From an uncultured Gemmatimonadota bacterium (GTDB taxonomy: Bacteria > Gemmatimonadota > Gemmatimonadetes > Gemmatimonadales > GWC2-71-9), in NCBI GenBank assembly GCA_937961295.1, contig CALGOK010000121.1, positions 1 to 10,293 on the forward strand: DNA of 10,293 nucleotides. The letters run 5' to 3'. Shown piece by piece: positions 1-6,388 of this stretch; the stretch's first letter is position 1; every line of letters begins with the position of its first letter. The notes below the pieces were generated by a model. The model was not told the DNA's origin, did not search any database, and saw nothing but the letters and a program-made list of their open reading frames with translations. A program made the translations under genes and the position numbers.

Positions 1-62
1 CGTTAGTCGTTAGTCGTTAGTCGTTAGTCGTTAGTCGTTAGTCGTTAGTCGTTAGTCGTTAG
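1..62. repeat. Heptanucleotide tandem array (CGTTAGT), 8.9 copies
   Basis: Eight perfect copies of CGTTAGT are followed by a six-base partial copy. The array begins at the window edge, so its full length is unknown. It lies in the noncoding region downstream of the minus-strand gene ending at 157. The unit length (7) is not a multiple of three and no gene crosses it, so it is an intergenic satellite rather than a coding repeat. Confidence 0.95.
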
Positions 63-120
63 GAACCGAAGGTAGCCAAAGCTGCACGGTGTCGCGAGAG
101 GGACGGTGGTGCGGCACACC

Positions 121-150
121 CCAATAGCCAACGACCAACGACCAATGGCC
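121..150. repeat. Short inverted variant of the heptamer repeat (CGACCAA units)
   Basis: Two complete CGACCAA units (132-145) and a leading CCAA form an 18-base periodic run inside this segment. Read on the minus strand the unit is TTGGTCG, which differs from the TTAGTCG phase of the 1-62 array by one base per heptamer. The two blocks are therefore in inverted orientation about 60 bp apart, just past the stop codon at 157-159. On a minus-strand transcript every differing position becomes a G-U wobble, so the blocks could form one long imperfect hairpin. Confidence 0.7.
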
Positions 151-156
151 ACCGGC

Positions 157-762
157 TCACCCCTCCCGCCCATTCCCCGGCCTGTGCTTCGGCAACCGCG
201 CCAGCTGCGCGTTGATCGCCGTGAGGTCCACGTAGCCGGGGTCGAATCCGTCCGGCAGCCAGTCGCGCAGCTCGGCGGAGCGGGCGTCGAGCGGAGCGTC
301 GAGCGCGGCGAGCAGGTGCTGGTAGCGGGTCGGTCCCTCCACCGCATCGGGCGGTGCGGCGCCGCCGCCGTCCAGGCACACCGGCAGTCGCTGGCCCACC
401 AGGCGCGGCGTCACCTGCTCCACCGTCAGCACGTGGCGCCACGGCTCGCCCTCGGTCTCCACCTCATGCATCAGCATTGCCCCCGGATGCAGCGCCAGCG
501 AGTTGAGCGCCGTGGACTCGGTGGTGATGTCGCCCGGTTCGTCGGGGTCGAGGTAGCGCACACCGTCGACCTCGAACGCGTGTTGCGGCGCCTCGTCCTG
601 GCCGAGGGCGCGCTGGATGACGCCGTGCAACTCGAGCAGCGAGGCACGGGTGGACACGAGCAGGCGTCGCCAGATGGTGGGGCGGACGTCGGCGAGTTCC
701 AGGCGGACCTGGATGACGTCGCCCTCGCCGCGGCGGATGCGCGGCCTGGTGGAGGAGCCCAC
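157..762 (-). CDS. Diverged plasmid pRiA4b ORF-3-like family protein
   Basis: A 201-residue soluble protein with no signal peptide or membrane segment. Two regions mark the pRiA4b ORF-3 family (PF07929). One is the N-terminal strand and helix with RPTIWRRL at residues 27-34, followed by LLELHGVIQRALG. The other is the C-terminal block around residues 166-187 with RDWLPDGFDPGYVDLTAIN. The middle is diverged: the usual tryptophan after the first helix and the acidic GDDW-like stretch are poorly kept. The GTG start is supported by GGAGG five bases upstream on the coding strand. The gene follows the 821-1189 gene by 58 bp and ends just before the heptamer-repeat region. The family is widespread on plasmids and chromosomes and its biochemical role is not known to me, so no function is assigned beyond the family. 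Confidence 0.85.
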   Translation of the reverse strand: MGSSTRPRIRRGEGDVIQVRLELADVRPTIWRRLLVSTRASLLELHGVIQRALGQDEAPQHAFEVDGVRYLDPDEPGDITTESTALNSLALHPGAMLMHEVETEGEPWRHVLTVEQVTPRLVGQRLPVCLDGGGAAPPDAVEGPTRYQHLLAALDAPLDARSAELRDWLPDGFDPGYVDLTAINAQLARLPKHRPGNGREG

Positions 763-784
763 GGGTACCTCCGGTCAGGGTGAT

Positions 785-808
785 GGCATCGGCGACCGAC
801 CCGATGCC
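785..808 (-). terminator. Candidate hairpin terminator between two genes
   Basis: A perfect 8-bp stem (GGCATCGG paired with CCGATGCC) with an 8-base loop lies in the 58-bp gap between the stop at 821 and the start at 762. No clear T tract follows it on the minus strand, so it could be a weak or Rho-assisted terminator, an RNA-processing site, or an operator dyad for the gene ending at 157. Confidence 0.35.
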
Positions 809-820
809 GGTGGTGCCGTC

Positions 821-1189
821 TCAGCTGGGGTCGGGTTCCACCTTTCGGGTAAGGGTCACCGAGAACTGGGGCCAGTCCCAGATGTTCACGCACATCCCTT
901 CCCACTTGCCGTCCACTCGCACCAGGCGACACTGCTGCGACGCGCCGAACCGGAACTCGAACCCGCCCTCGATCGGTCGCCACGCGGAGAGCGGGATCGG
1001 CTGCTCACCCTGGTTCAGCGTGAGTTCGGTCGAGTCGGCAACCTGCCGGACCGCAAAGTCGAGCGGGAACGCCTGGGTGCGCCGGCCCCGGGCCACGGCC
1101 GCGGTGTAACGCCCCGTGTGGGGAACCGTGCCGGGGGCCGCGGGGGGGAGGCCCAGGAGGGCTGCGAGAACGAGCAGTGCCGGGCGCAT
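821..1189 (-). CDS. Small secreted beta-rich hypothetical protein
   Basis: A 122-residue protein with an N-terminal signal peptide (MRPALLVLAALLGLPPAAPG), so it is probably exported. The mature part alternates short polar and hydrophobic stretches. A GRYTAAV strand near the start is followed by a GEQPIPLSAW segment and by GGFEFRFG, a pattern like small beta-barrel domains seen in other secreted proteins; this resemblance is my reading of the pattern, not a database match. Two cysteines (in QQCRLV and GMCVN) are about 13 residues apart and could form a disulfide. AGGAG sits six bases before the ATG and fixes the start. The gene lies 82 bp after the propeller gene ending at 1272 and may be the distal member of that operon. 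No function can be assigned. Confidence 0.8.
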   Translation of the reverse strand: MRPALLVLAALLGLPPAAPGTVPHTGRYTAAVARGRRTQAFPLDFAVRQVADSTELTLNQGEQPIPLSAWRPIEGGFEFRFGASQQCRLVRVDGKWEGMCVNIWDWPQFSVTLTRKVEPDPS

Positions 1190-1271
1190 CGATCGCTCCT
1201 GGGGAGATGATGCCCTCCGGACGATAAGACGGGCACCCGCGTTTCGGCCAGCGGGGACATGTCTGCCATCG

Positions 1272-2333
1272 TCAGCGGCCGCACAGCATCACGCCATCCA
1301 TGTCGTTTCCGGAACCGACAGTCACGAGGCAGCGGAAACCGGTGGCCCTGTCGAGAATGGAGACGGCATAGGAGTCCTCATCTCCTTCCGTGACCCGAAA
1401 ATCGGCGTCCGGCACCTTCAGCCCCCTCGGGTACTCGTCAGCACGAGCCGGATAGCGACCGTGATCCGCGTAGTAGGCCTCCGCAAACGTCATCGCGTTC
1501 CGCATCGCGGTCTTGAAGTGGGCGACCCGGACGGGCTCGACCCCCGAGACGGTCCACGCGCAGTCCGGTGAGGCGACCCGCCCAACCTCGGGAAGCCCGT
1601 GTCGGATGACCGTGACATGCGGGAACCCGTCGTCGTCTTCACGGGTGCCGACCAGGAACTCCCCGTCGAACTGGGCGGCATGGAATCTCGGCGGGAGATC
1701 AAGGGCCGCGATGAGGGCGCCGTTGGCGCCGTGGACGTTCCATCGAGCGGTGCCGAGTCGACGAAGCCACACGCGGCCAAGATGATCGGTCATTGCCTCG
1801 CTGAGGGACTCCGCCCGAGCCGGGGCGAGCCGGCGCAGCAGGTCGACCGAGCACCCGGCACGGCCGAGGATCCCGTGCCGGACGATGGCGCTGCCGGCCA
1901 GGCTCCACCCCGCACCGGCGCTCTGCTCCTCACTCGTGGCAGCCCACTGGCGCACGAAGGATCCGTCGAGTCCGTAGAGCAGCCACTGTCGGGTTCCGGT
2001 CGAGAAGATCGCCACCGAGTCCCCCGACCACGGATGGACCCGCGCTGAGGAGCGGTACTCGCCTGGACCGGCCCCCTCGCGACCGAGCGCGACCTCCGGA
2101 ACGCCGGAAGCGTCGTGCACCCGCACCTGGGGCGGCCCTCCGGTCGCGACCACGAATCGGCCATCAGCCAGGCGCATCACTGTGCGCACCCGGAGCAGTT
2201 CCCGAGCGGGATCGTTGGCAGCACCGCCGAAGTCGGTCACGATCGTGACAGCAGGAGCGTCCGGAGCCTGTGCGCCGCTCGCTCCCGGCACGGCCATACA
2301 CATGGCAAGGACCAGTCTGCCCAGATACCTCAT
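1272..2333 (-). CDS. Secreted 6-bladed beta-propeller protein with pilin-like C-terminal domain (second paralog)
   Basis: A 353-residue exported protein. A signal peptide covers about residues 1-21 (MRYLGRLVLAMCMAVPGASG). Residues 30-260 form a propeller-like region: a LADGRFVVATG strand pair, the GREGAGPGEYR loop at 84-94 typical of 6-bladed propeller proteins, and HPWSGDSVAIF after it. From about residue 265 the protein changes character. AMRNAMTFAEAYYADHGRYP resembles the region just after the N-terminal helix of type IV pilins and pseudopilins, and the end carries a cysteine pair (C335, C351). No prepilin cleavage site is present. The open frame extends to 2648, but the chosen ATG has GGAG five bases upstream, begins the signal peptide and overlaps the upstream stop as ATGA, implying translational coupling to its paralog. 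Ligand and role are unknown; propellers of this kind often mediate binding rather than catalysis. Confidence 0.85.
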   Translation of the reverse strand: MRYLGRLVLAMCMAVPGASGAQAPDAPAVTIVTDFGGAANDPARELLRVRTVMRLADGRFVVATGGPPQVRVHDASGVPEVALGREGAGPGEYRSSARVHPWSGDSVAIFSTGTRQWLLYGLDGSFVRQWAATSEEQSAGAGWSLAGSAIVRHGILGRAGCSVDLLRRLAPARAESLSEAMTDHLGRVWLRRLGTARWNVHGANGALIAALDLPPRFHAAQFDGEFLVGTREDDDGFPHVTVIRHGLPEVGRVASPDCAWTVSGVEPVRVAHFKTAMRNAMTFAEAYYADHGRYPARADEYPRGLKVPDADFRVTEGDEDSYAVSILDRATGFRCLVTVGSGNDMDGVMLCGR

Positions 2334-3409
2334 CGCCGCTCCCCTCCCGTCGTGCTGCATGCCACCTCGCCGGATTCCCACCCTGGCAAGCCCGTGACCC
2401 CGACCGAGGCCACGCATACCGCCCCGGTGGCCAAATGACTGATCGCGAAGATCCACCGCTCCGGGCCGTGCGCCAGCACGGTCATCCGATTCTGGTCGGA
2501 CACCACCACCAGCCCCTGCAGCCCGTTGAGGTCGGCGGCGAACTCGCCGAAGTCCGACTGCAGCGCTTGGCCGGCAACCACCGCGTTGCGGGCATCGATG
2601 GAGAGCCGGCGCAATCCCGGATCGCTCGGCGGAACGGGAGGGGGACACGTGGTCACCGGCGGCTGCTGGGCCGCGCCCATCGGAATGTGGAACACCATCA
2701 CGTGGTCGACATCCATCTCATCGGCTGCCACCCCGATCACGTGGTCGCCGCTGAACTGGTGGATCCGCATCCCTGCAGGAAGGCGCACCGACGTCGGCCG
2801 ACCGGTCGAGGCCGCGTGCACATGCCAGAGTTCGGCATCCACGACATCGCGTCGCCAGGTTCGTCCGGCCCCATCGGTGAGCGCCTCGACAAACCGCAAG
2901 GCACGCGGGGCGGGAAGCCGCGCGAGGATGGAGGCGGGACAGCCACGCGACCCGAACAGCACCTGACGCGTGTAGTGCCCGTCGGTCAGTGTCATCCCGG
3001 CCGCGATCGGGTGGGCGGAATCGACGGGCCACTCGCGGATCAGGCGGCCCTGCAGGGAGAACAGCATCCAGCGGCGCGTGCCCTCGGAGAGCATCAGGAC
3101 GGAGTCGCCCGACCACGGACGGATGTCGATGCGCCCACGGTACTCGCCCGGGCCTTCGCCCGGACCGCCGAGGCGCCGCTCGAATCGGCCGCGCGCGCTG
3201 AACACCCGCGCCTCGAACGGCTTCCCGGTGACCACGACGAATCGTCCATCGGCGACGCGCAGGACGCGACGCACCTGCAGCATTTCGGCGTTGGGGTCAT
3301 CACTCAGCCCGCCGAAGGTGAGCAGCGGGACGGGCTCCAGCGTCGCCGGACGCTGGGCCGGGAGCGCAACAAGCGGGAGGGCGGCGAGCAGCAGCAGGCG
3401 GTGGATCAC
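2330..3409 (-). CDS. Secreted 6-bladed beta-propeller protein with pilin-like C-terminal domain (first paralog)
   Basis: A 359-residue exported protein, clearly paralogous to the gene that follows it. Shared blocks include RVADGRFVVVTG (residues 51-62), GPGEGPGEYR (82-91) and RPWSGDSV (97-104), at nearly the same positions in both. The last 95 residues (from about 265) begin with LSIDARNAVVAGQALQSDFG and end with a cysteine pair (C332, C351), matching the pilin-like tail of the paralog. I chose the GTG start because GGAGGT lies four bases upstream and because it begins a compact signal peptide (IHRLLLLAALPLVALPAQ). The frame extends 12 codons further to an ATG at 3445, which lacks a signal-like start. 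The gene is 49 bp after the phosphodiesterase gene. The product is probably periplasmic or surface-exposed, with unknown ligand. Confidence 0.83.
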   Translation of the reverse strand: MIHRLLLLAALPLVALPAQRPATLEPVPLLTFGGLSDDPNAEMLQVRRVLRVADGRFVVVTGKPFEARVFSARGRFERRLGGPGEGPGEYRGRIDIRPWSGDSVLMLSEGTRRWMLFSLQGRLIREWPVDSAHPIAAGMTLTDGHYTRQVLFGSRGCPASILARLPAPRALRFVEALTDGAGRTWRRDVVDAELWHVHAASTGRPTSVRLPAGMRIHQFSGDHVIGVAADEMDVDHVMVFHIPMGAAQQPPVTTCPPPVPPSDPGLRRLSIDARNAVVAGQALQSDFGEFAADLNGLQGLVVVSDQNRMTVLAHGPERWIFAISHLATGAVCVASVGVTGLPGWESGEVACSTTGGERR

Positions 3410-3458
3410 GGCGACCTCCAGGGGGACGGAAGCACGATGCCGCATGAGCGATGGAAAT

Positions 3459-4673
3459 CTACCGCAACACCGCCCGCACCGAATCGAGTGATCCCTGGTT
3501 CGCCGCCGCCTGGATTCCCAGCACGTGGGCCATCAGTTCGTACACGTGGATGTTGCTGAACGGCGCCACCACCGCCCCCCGCCGGAATGCCGGTCCCGAC
3601 GCCACGAACAGCGCCCGCATCGACGGGAGCGCGTTGTCGAAGCCGTGGTTGCCGCCCGGCTCCACCCGGCTGGCGCGCGCGCGCGACGTGACAGTCCAGC
3701 CATCGGCCGCGATCGCCACGATCGCCGGGACCCGCGGATGGCTGCCGAACGCGAGTCGTGCCGGCACGTCCTGCTTCCAGTGCACGTCGAGCGCCGGGTG
3801 GGCGCCGCGCAGCGCGCGGTACACCGCCTCCGCGCGACCGGGCCTTGGCGCGATCATCACGGCCGGCCCCCAGTCGTGGACGGTGATGTCGTCCAGCGAC
3901 ACGAAGTCGTCGAGCACGATCACCCGCTCCGGACCCACCGGCGCCATCCCGTGGTCGCTCACCACGATCAGGTTCACCGATTCCGCCAGCCCGCGCTCGT
4001 GCAGCCGGCGGGTGAGCCGGCCGAGCATCGCGTCGGCGGCGCGCAGCGAGTCGTCCACCAGCGGCGAATCGGGACCGAACTCGTGCCCGGCATGGTCCAC
4101 TGCCGCGGTGTACAGGGTCGCAAACGCCACCGCATCGCCCGCCGGGCCGTCGAGGGCGGCAATCACCGAGTCGACCAGCGCCGCCACCGGGAACCCGCCG
4201 TCGAATCCCATCCAGCGGCTCGCCCAGCCCCCCCCGATCGGCGCCTCCGACCCCGGCCAGAAGTACGGTGCCGCACGAAGCCCGGCTCGCGACGCCGTCA
4301 CCCAGATCGGCTCGCCGCCCCACCAGCGCGCGTCGCGCACCGCGTCGCGCGCGGCCATCGTGAACCGGCCCAGCACCGAGTCGGTGATGTTGTTGGCGAT
4401 GATCCCGTGCCGGTCGGGCCGGAGCCCGGTCACCAGCGTGTAGTGATTGGGAAAGGTCTTGGTCGGGAACGACGGCTCCAGCCACTCCGCCCGCACCCCC
4501 GCGTGCGCGAGCGAGTCGAGCACCGGTGTGACTCCGCGCGCGAGGTAGTCGGGACGGAAGCCGTCGATCGAGACCAGCACGATCGCGGGCGGACGGGCCG
4601 GGGCGGGAACGGGGGCGGACCCGGCGGGCGCACAGCCGAGGGCCGCGAGCAGGCACATGACGAAACGGCGCAT
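3459..4673 (-). CDS. ENPP-type nucleotide pyrophosphatase/phosphodiesterase (alkaline phosphatase superfamily)
   Basis: A 404-residue exported enzyme of the type I phosphodiesterase/nucleotide pyrophosphatase family (PF01663). The two-metal active site looks complete. D37 is in SIDGFRPDYL, the nucleophile threonine T71 is in PTKTFPNHY, and N94 is in the GIIANN segment. D193 and H197 are in DHAGHEFGP, D240 and H241 in VSDHGM, and H343 in GGNHGFDN. The family hydrolyses phosphodiester or pyrophosphate bonds in nucleotides or lipid head groups; the substrate cannot be read from sequence. The N terminus (MRRFVMCLLAALGC) is a signal sequence, with C14 a possible but imperfect lipobox cysteine. No Shine-Dalgarno motif precedes the ATG. 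Instead the first three codons form the 3' arm of a perfect hairpin (4665-4690). Length is normal for the bacterial family. It lies 51 bp after hsp20 and 49 bp before the propeller pair. Confidence 0.93.
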   Translation of the reverse strand: MRRFVMCLLAALGCAPAGSAPVPAPARPPAIVLVSIDGFRPDYLARGVTPVLDSLAHAGVRAEWLEPSFPTKTFPNHYTLVTGLRPDRHGIIANNITDSVLGRFTMAARDAVRDARWWGGEPIWVTASRAGLRAAPYFWPGSEAPIGGGWASRWMGFDGGFPVAALVDSVIAALDGPAGDAVAFATLYTAAVDHAGHEFGPDSPLVDDSLRAADAMLGRLTRRLHERGLAESVNLIVVSDHGMAPVGPERVIVLDDFVSLDDITVHDWGPAVMIAPRPGRAEAVYRALRGAHPALDVHWKQDVPARLAFGSHPRVPAIVAIAADGWTVTSRARASRVEPGGNHGFDNALPSMRALFVASGPAFRRGAVVAPFSNIHVYELMAHVLGIQAAANQGSLDSVRAVLR

Positions 4674-4690
4674 CCCGAAGGATGCGCCGT
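4665..4690 (-). terminator. Perfect 11-bp UUCG-tetraloop hairpin over the phosphodiesterase start codon
   Basis: On the minus strand ACGGCGCATCC and GGATGCGCCGT pair perfectly around a TTCG loop closed by C-G, the exceptionally stable cUUCGg tetraloop. It lies 34 bases after the hsp20 stop and is followed by TTCGT only, so it looks like an hsp20 terminator with a weak T tract. The 3' arm contains the ATG and the next two codons of the downstream gene, so it could also hide that start codon. The structure is certain at sequence level; its role is inferred. Confidence 0.6.
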
Positions 4691-4724
4691 CGGCGTTCCG
4701 CGCGCCACCGTCGTGACGCGGGCG

Positions 4725-5102
4725 TTATCCCACCTGCACCTGGATCGACCGCGGCTGCGCCTCGGCCGCCTTGGGCAGCGCGAGCGTCAGCACGCCGTAC
4801 TCAAGCCGCGCCTGCACGTTCGAAAGGTCATACGTGGGCCCGACCGTGAACTGGCGCGTGAACGCGCCGCGCTCGTCGCGCTCCACCTTGACCGTCAGCA
4901 TCCGGTGCTCGGCGCTGACCGTCAACTGCTCCGGCTTCACCCCCGGCACGTCGATCCGGATCTCCGCCCTGTCCTCCAGCTCCCGCACCTCGGTGCCGTC
5001 ACCGAAAACCGGCATCTCCAGGCTCCGGCCGAGGAAGCGGTCGAGCGTCGGCTCGATCCCGAAGCCGTTGCGGGTGAACGGGGTCAGTGCATTGCGAACC
5101 AT
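4725..5102 (-). CDS. Small heat shock protein, Hsp20/alpha-crystallin family
   Basis: A 125-residue cytoplasmic chaperone that would bind unfolding proteins and hold them for refolding. The N-terminal arm (about residues 1-38, MVRNALTPFTRNGFG onward) is short. The alpha-crystallin domain follows, with EIRIDVPGVKPEQLTVS, the late conserved block LEYGVLTLALPKA, and a C-terminal I-x-V type anchor in SIQVQ. The start was placed at the ATG preceded by GGAGGAGGAG with a short spacer. An open frame continues 24 codons upstream to 5174, but that extension is not Hsp20-like and overlaps the ribosome-binding site. No CIRCE or HAIR operator is visible upstream. A strong hairpin follows the stop codon. 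Confidence 0.93.
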   Translation of the reverse strand: MVRNALTPFTRNGFGIEPTLDRFLGRSLEMPVFGDGTEVRELEDRAEIRIDVPGVKPEQLTVSAEHRMLTVKVERDERGAFTRQFTVGPTYDLSNVQARLEYGVLTLALPKAAEAQPRSIQVQVG

Positions 5103-5350
5103 TCTCTCCTCCTCCCCACCTGTCGTGGGATCCAGCGGTGCGTGCATCGGCGGCCCCATCGCCGCCGCTCGCACCCGGGAGGGGCATCAGCCATGCCAGC
5201 CGGATTCTGCCAGGCACGGCAGACCTCGGACCCGCGGTTTGCCGGGACGGCAAGCTCGATTGCCATCATGACAGAACTCGGCTGACGGAGGCCTGTCCCG
5301 AGCGAAGCGAGGGAACGGAGGCCCCCCGCCTGCCGTCCCCCGCCCAGACG
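5103..5350. other. Spacer upstream of hsp20 with several small dyads
   Basis: This 248-bp noncoding stretch separates the membrane-protein gene from hsp20 and probably holds the hsp20 promoter. Visible structure: a perfect 6-bp dyad TTGCCG-GGA-CGGCAA at 5239-5253, a 5-bp dyad CTGCC/GGCAG at 5207-5222, and the dispersed repeat at 5285-5323. I cannot identify a convincing sigma-70 or heat-shock promoter. Confidence 0.5.
5285..5323. repeat. Dispersed intergenic repeat with flanking 9-bp direct repeats
   Basis: The core TCCCGAGCGAAGCGAGGGA (5296-5314) lies between two copies of ACGGAGGCC (5285-5293 and 5315-5323) whose starts are 30 bp apart. The segment also folds: AGGCC pairs with GGCCT and TCCC with GGGA around a loop, giving an interrupted hairpin. 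From memory, near-identical cores recur between genes in many environmental bacteria, where their spurious translation reads PERSEG. It lies 27 bp past the stop of the membrane-protein gene and might act as a terminator or an RNA-stability element. Confidence 0.6.
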
Positions 5351-6388
5351 TCACCCCCGGCCCGTTCTCCGCCTGGCTCGCTGCATCACCTGTTGGGCCG
5401 CCAGGGCCGCCAGTCCCACCAGCAGGAAGAAGAGCCAGTCCGGGACCGCATCCCACAGCCAATCCACCATCCGGAAAAAGAGGAACAGCAGCAGTCCGGT
5501 GGTGCCGGCACGCACCAGGAGCCGGTCGTCGCGGCGGATGCCGGCGCGGACAAGCAGCACCAGCACCACGAACCCCACCAGCTGGTAAACACCCTCCACC
5601 AGCGACCCCGGCCCGAACCACGACGAGTGTCCCGAGACGCCGAGCAGCAGCAGGGCCATCATCAGGGCGACCACTCCCACGAACTGCCATGTCGTGCGGA
5701 ACCCCGCCGGCTGGGGAGGATGCCGGCTCGCGATCGCCATCGCCCCCGCGCCGAGGATCGCCAGCGGTTCGAGGTGGTCGAAGGCGCGGTGCATCGCGGC
5801 GCCGCGCGCCAGGCCCTCGAACGACCAGAGCCATGCGCCGGCCCCCACGATGCCGAGAGCCGTGGGGAGCGGCAGCCGCAACCGGTAGCCGAGGGCGAGG
5901 CCGTACACGCCGAGGCCGAAGAAGGGCCATCGCGACTCCGGCAGCTCGAGTGCGCGCTCGGTCCCGACCAGCGCCACGATCACCGCGATGCAGCCGACCA
6001 CCGCGGCGAGGCTGGCGAGGTACCCGGAGCGGTCGCGCCGCGCCGCGACCAGCGTCCCCCACGTGATCAGCGGCAGCGGCAGCCACATCAGCACCAGGCG
6101 GCCGGTCCGACCGAGGCCGTCCCACGCGCTGTCGACGAACATCGCCCACGCCGTCGACAGCGCCACCGTCCCGAGCAGCGTGGCGACCTGCATCCCGGTG
6201 GAGAGCCGCTCCGCCTCGCGCGTCAAGTCGACATCGCTCTCCGCGGCGAGCCGCGCGAGCAGTGCATCGTGATGCGCACCGACGGCCGCCAGCACCGATT
6301 CATCACCCTGCACCACCCCTTCCGCTCGCAGCGCGCGCACCTCGGCCTGGAACGCGCGCACCTGGCGCACCCGCTCCTGGTCGTTCAT
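5351..6388 (-). CDS. Polytopic membrane protein, possibly DUF2157-like
   Basis: A 345-residue protein. The first 65 or so residues are a charged, probably helical cytoplasmic region (ERVRQVRAFQAEVRALRAEG onward). About ten hydrophobic helices follow, beginning near STGMQVATLLGTVALSTAW and ending near DWLFFLLVGLAALAA, with a short basic tail (RARRRTGRG). The soluble helical head plus many helices resembles DUF2157-type membrane proteins, but I see no decisive motif, so the family is tentative. The ATG overlaps the stop of the DUF885 gene as ATGA and has GGAGGT seven bases upstream inside that gene's end, so it is probably translated in step with it. The frame stays open upstream to 6832, but that part is the shadow of the DUF885 gene. 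Function unknown. Confidence 0.83.
   Translation of the reverse strand: MNDQERVRQVRAFQAEVRALRAEGVVQGDESVLAAVGAHHDALLARLAAESDVDLTREAERLSTGMQVATLLGTVALSTAWAMFVDSAWDGLGRTGRLVLMWLPLPLITWGTLVAARRDRSGYLASLAAVVGCIAVIVALVGTERALELPESRWPFFGLGVYGLALGYRLRLPLPTALGIVGAGAWLWSFEGLARGAAMHRAFDHLEPLAILGAGAMAIASRHPPQPAGFRTTWQFVGVVALMMALLLLGVSGHSSWFGPGSLVEGVYQLVGFVVLVLLVRAGIRRDDRLLVRAGTTGLLLFLFFRMVDWLWDAVPDWLFFLLVGLAALAAQQVMQRARRRTGRG

Noticed and set aside
1..62. Possible CRISPR array
   Set aside because: The repeats are contiguous 7-base units without spacers, so this is a simple satellite.
2334..2648. Upstream extension of the second propeller gene
   Set aside because: It lies over the end of its paralog in another frame, has Arg-rich shadow composition, and would bury the signal peptide.
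5184..5198. Sigma-54-like GG-N10-GC match (TGGCAT-N5-ATGC on the minus strand) upstream of hsp20
   Set aside because: Only the minimal dinucleotides match, which is common by chance at this GC content. No activator site is visible and sigma-54 control of hsp20 would be unusual.
3525..5285. A 586-codon open frame on the plus strand
   Set aside because: It overlaps the phosphodiesterase and Hsp20 genes, whose catalytic and family motifs are intact on the minus strand. Its composition is low-complexity Arg/His/Pro.
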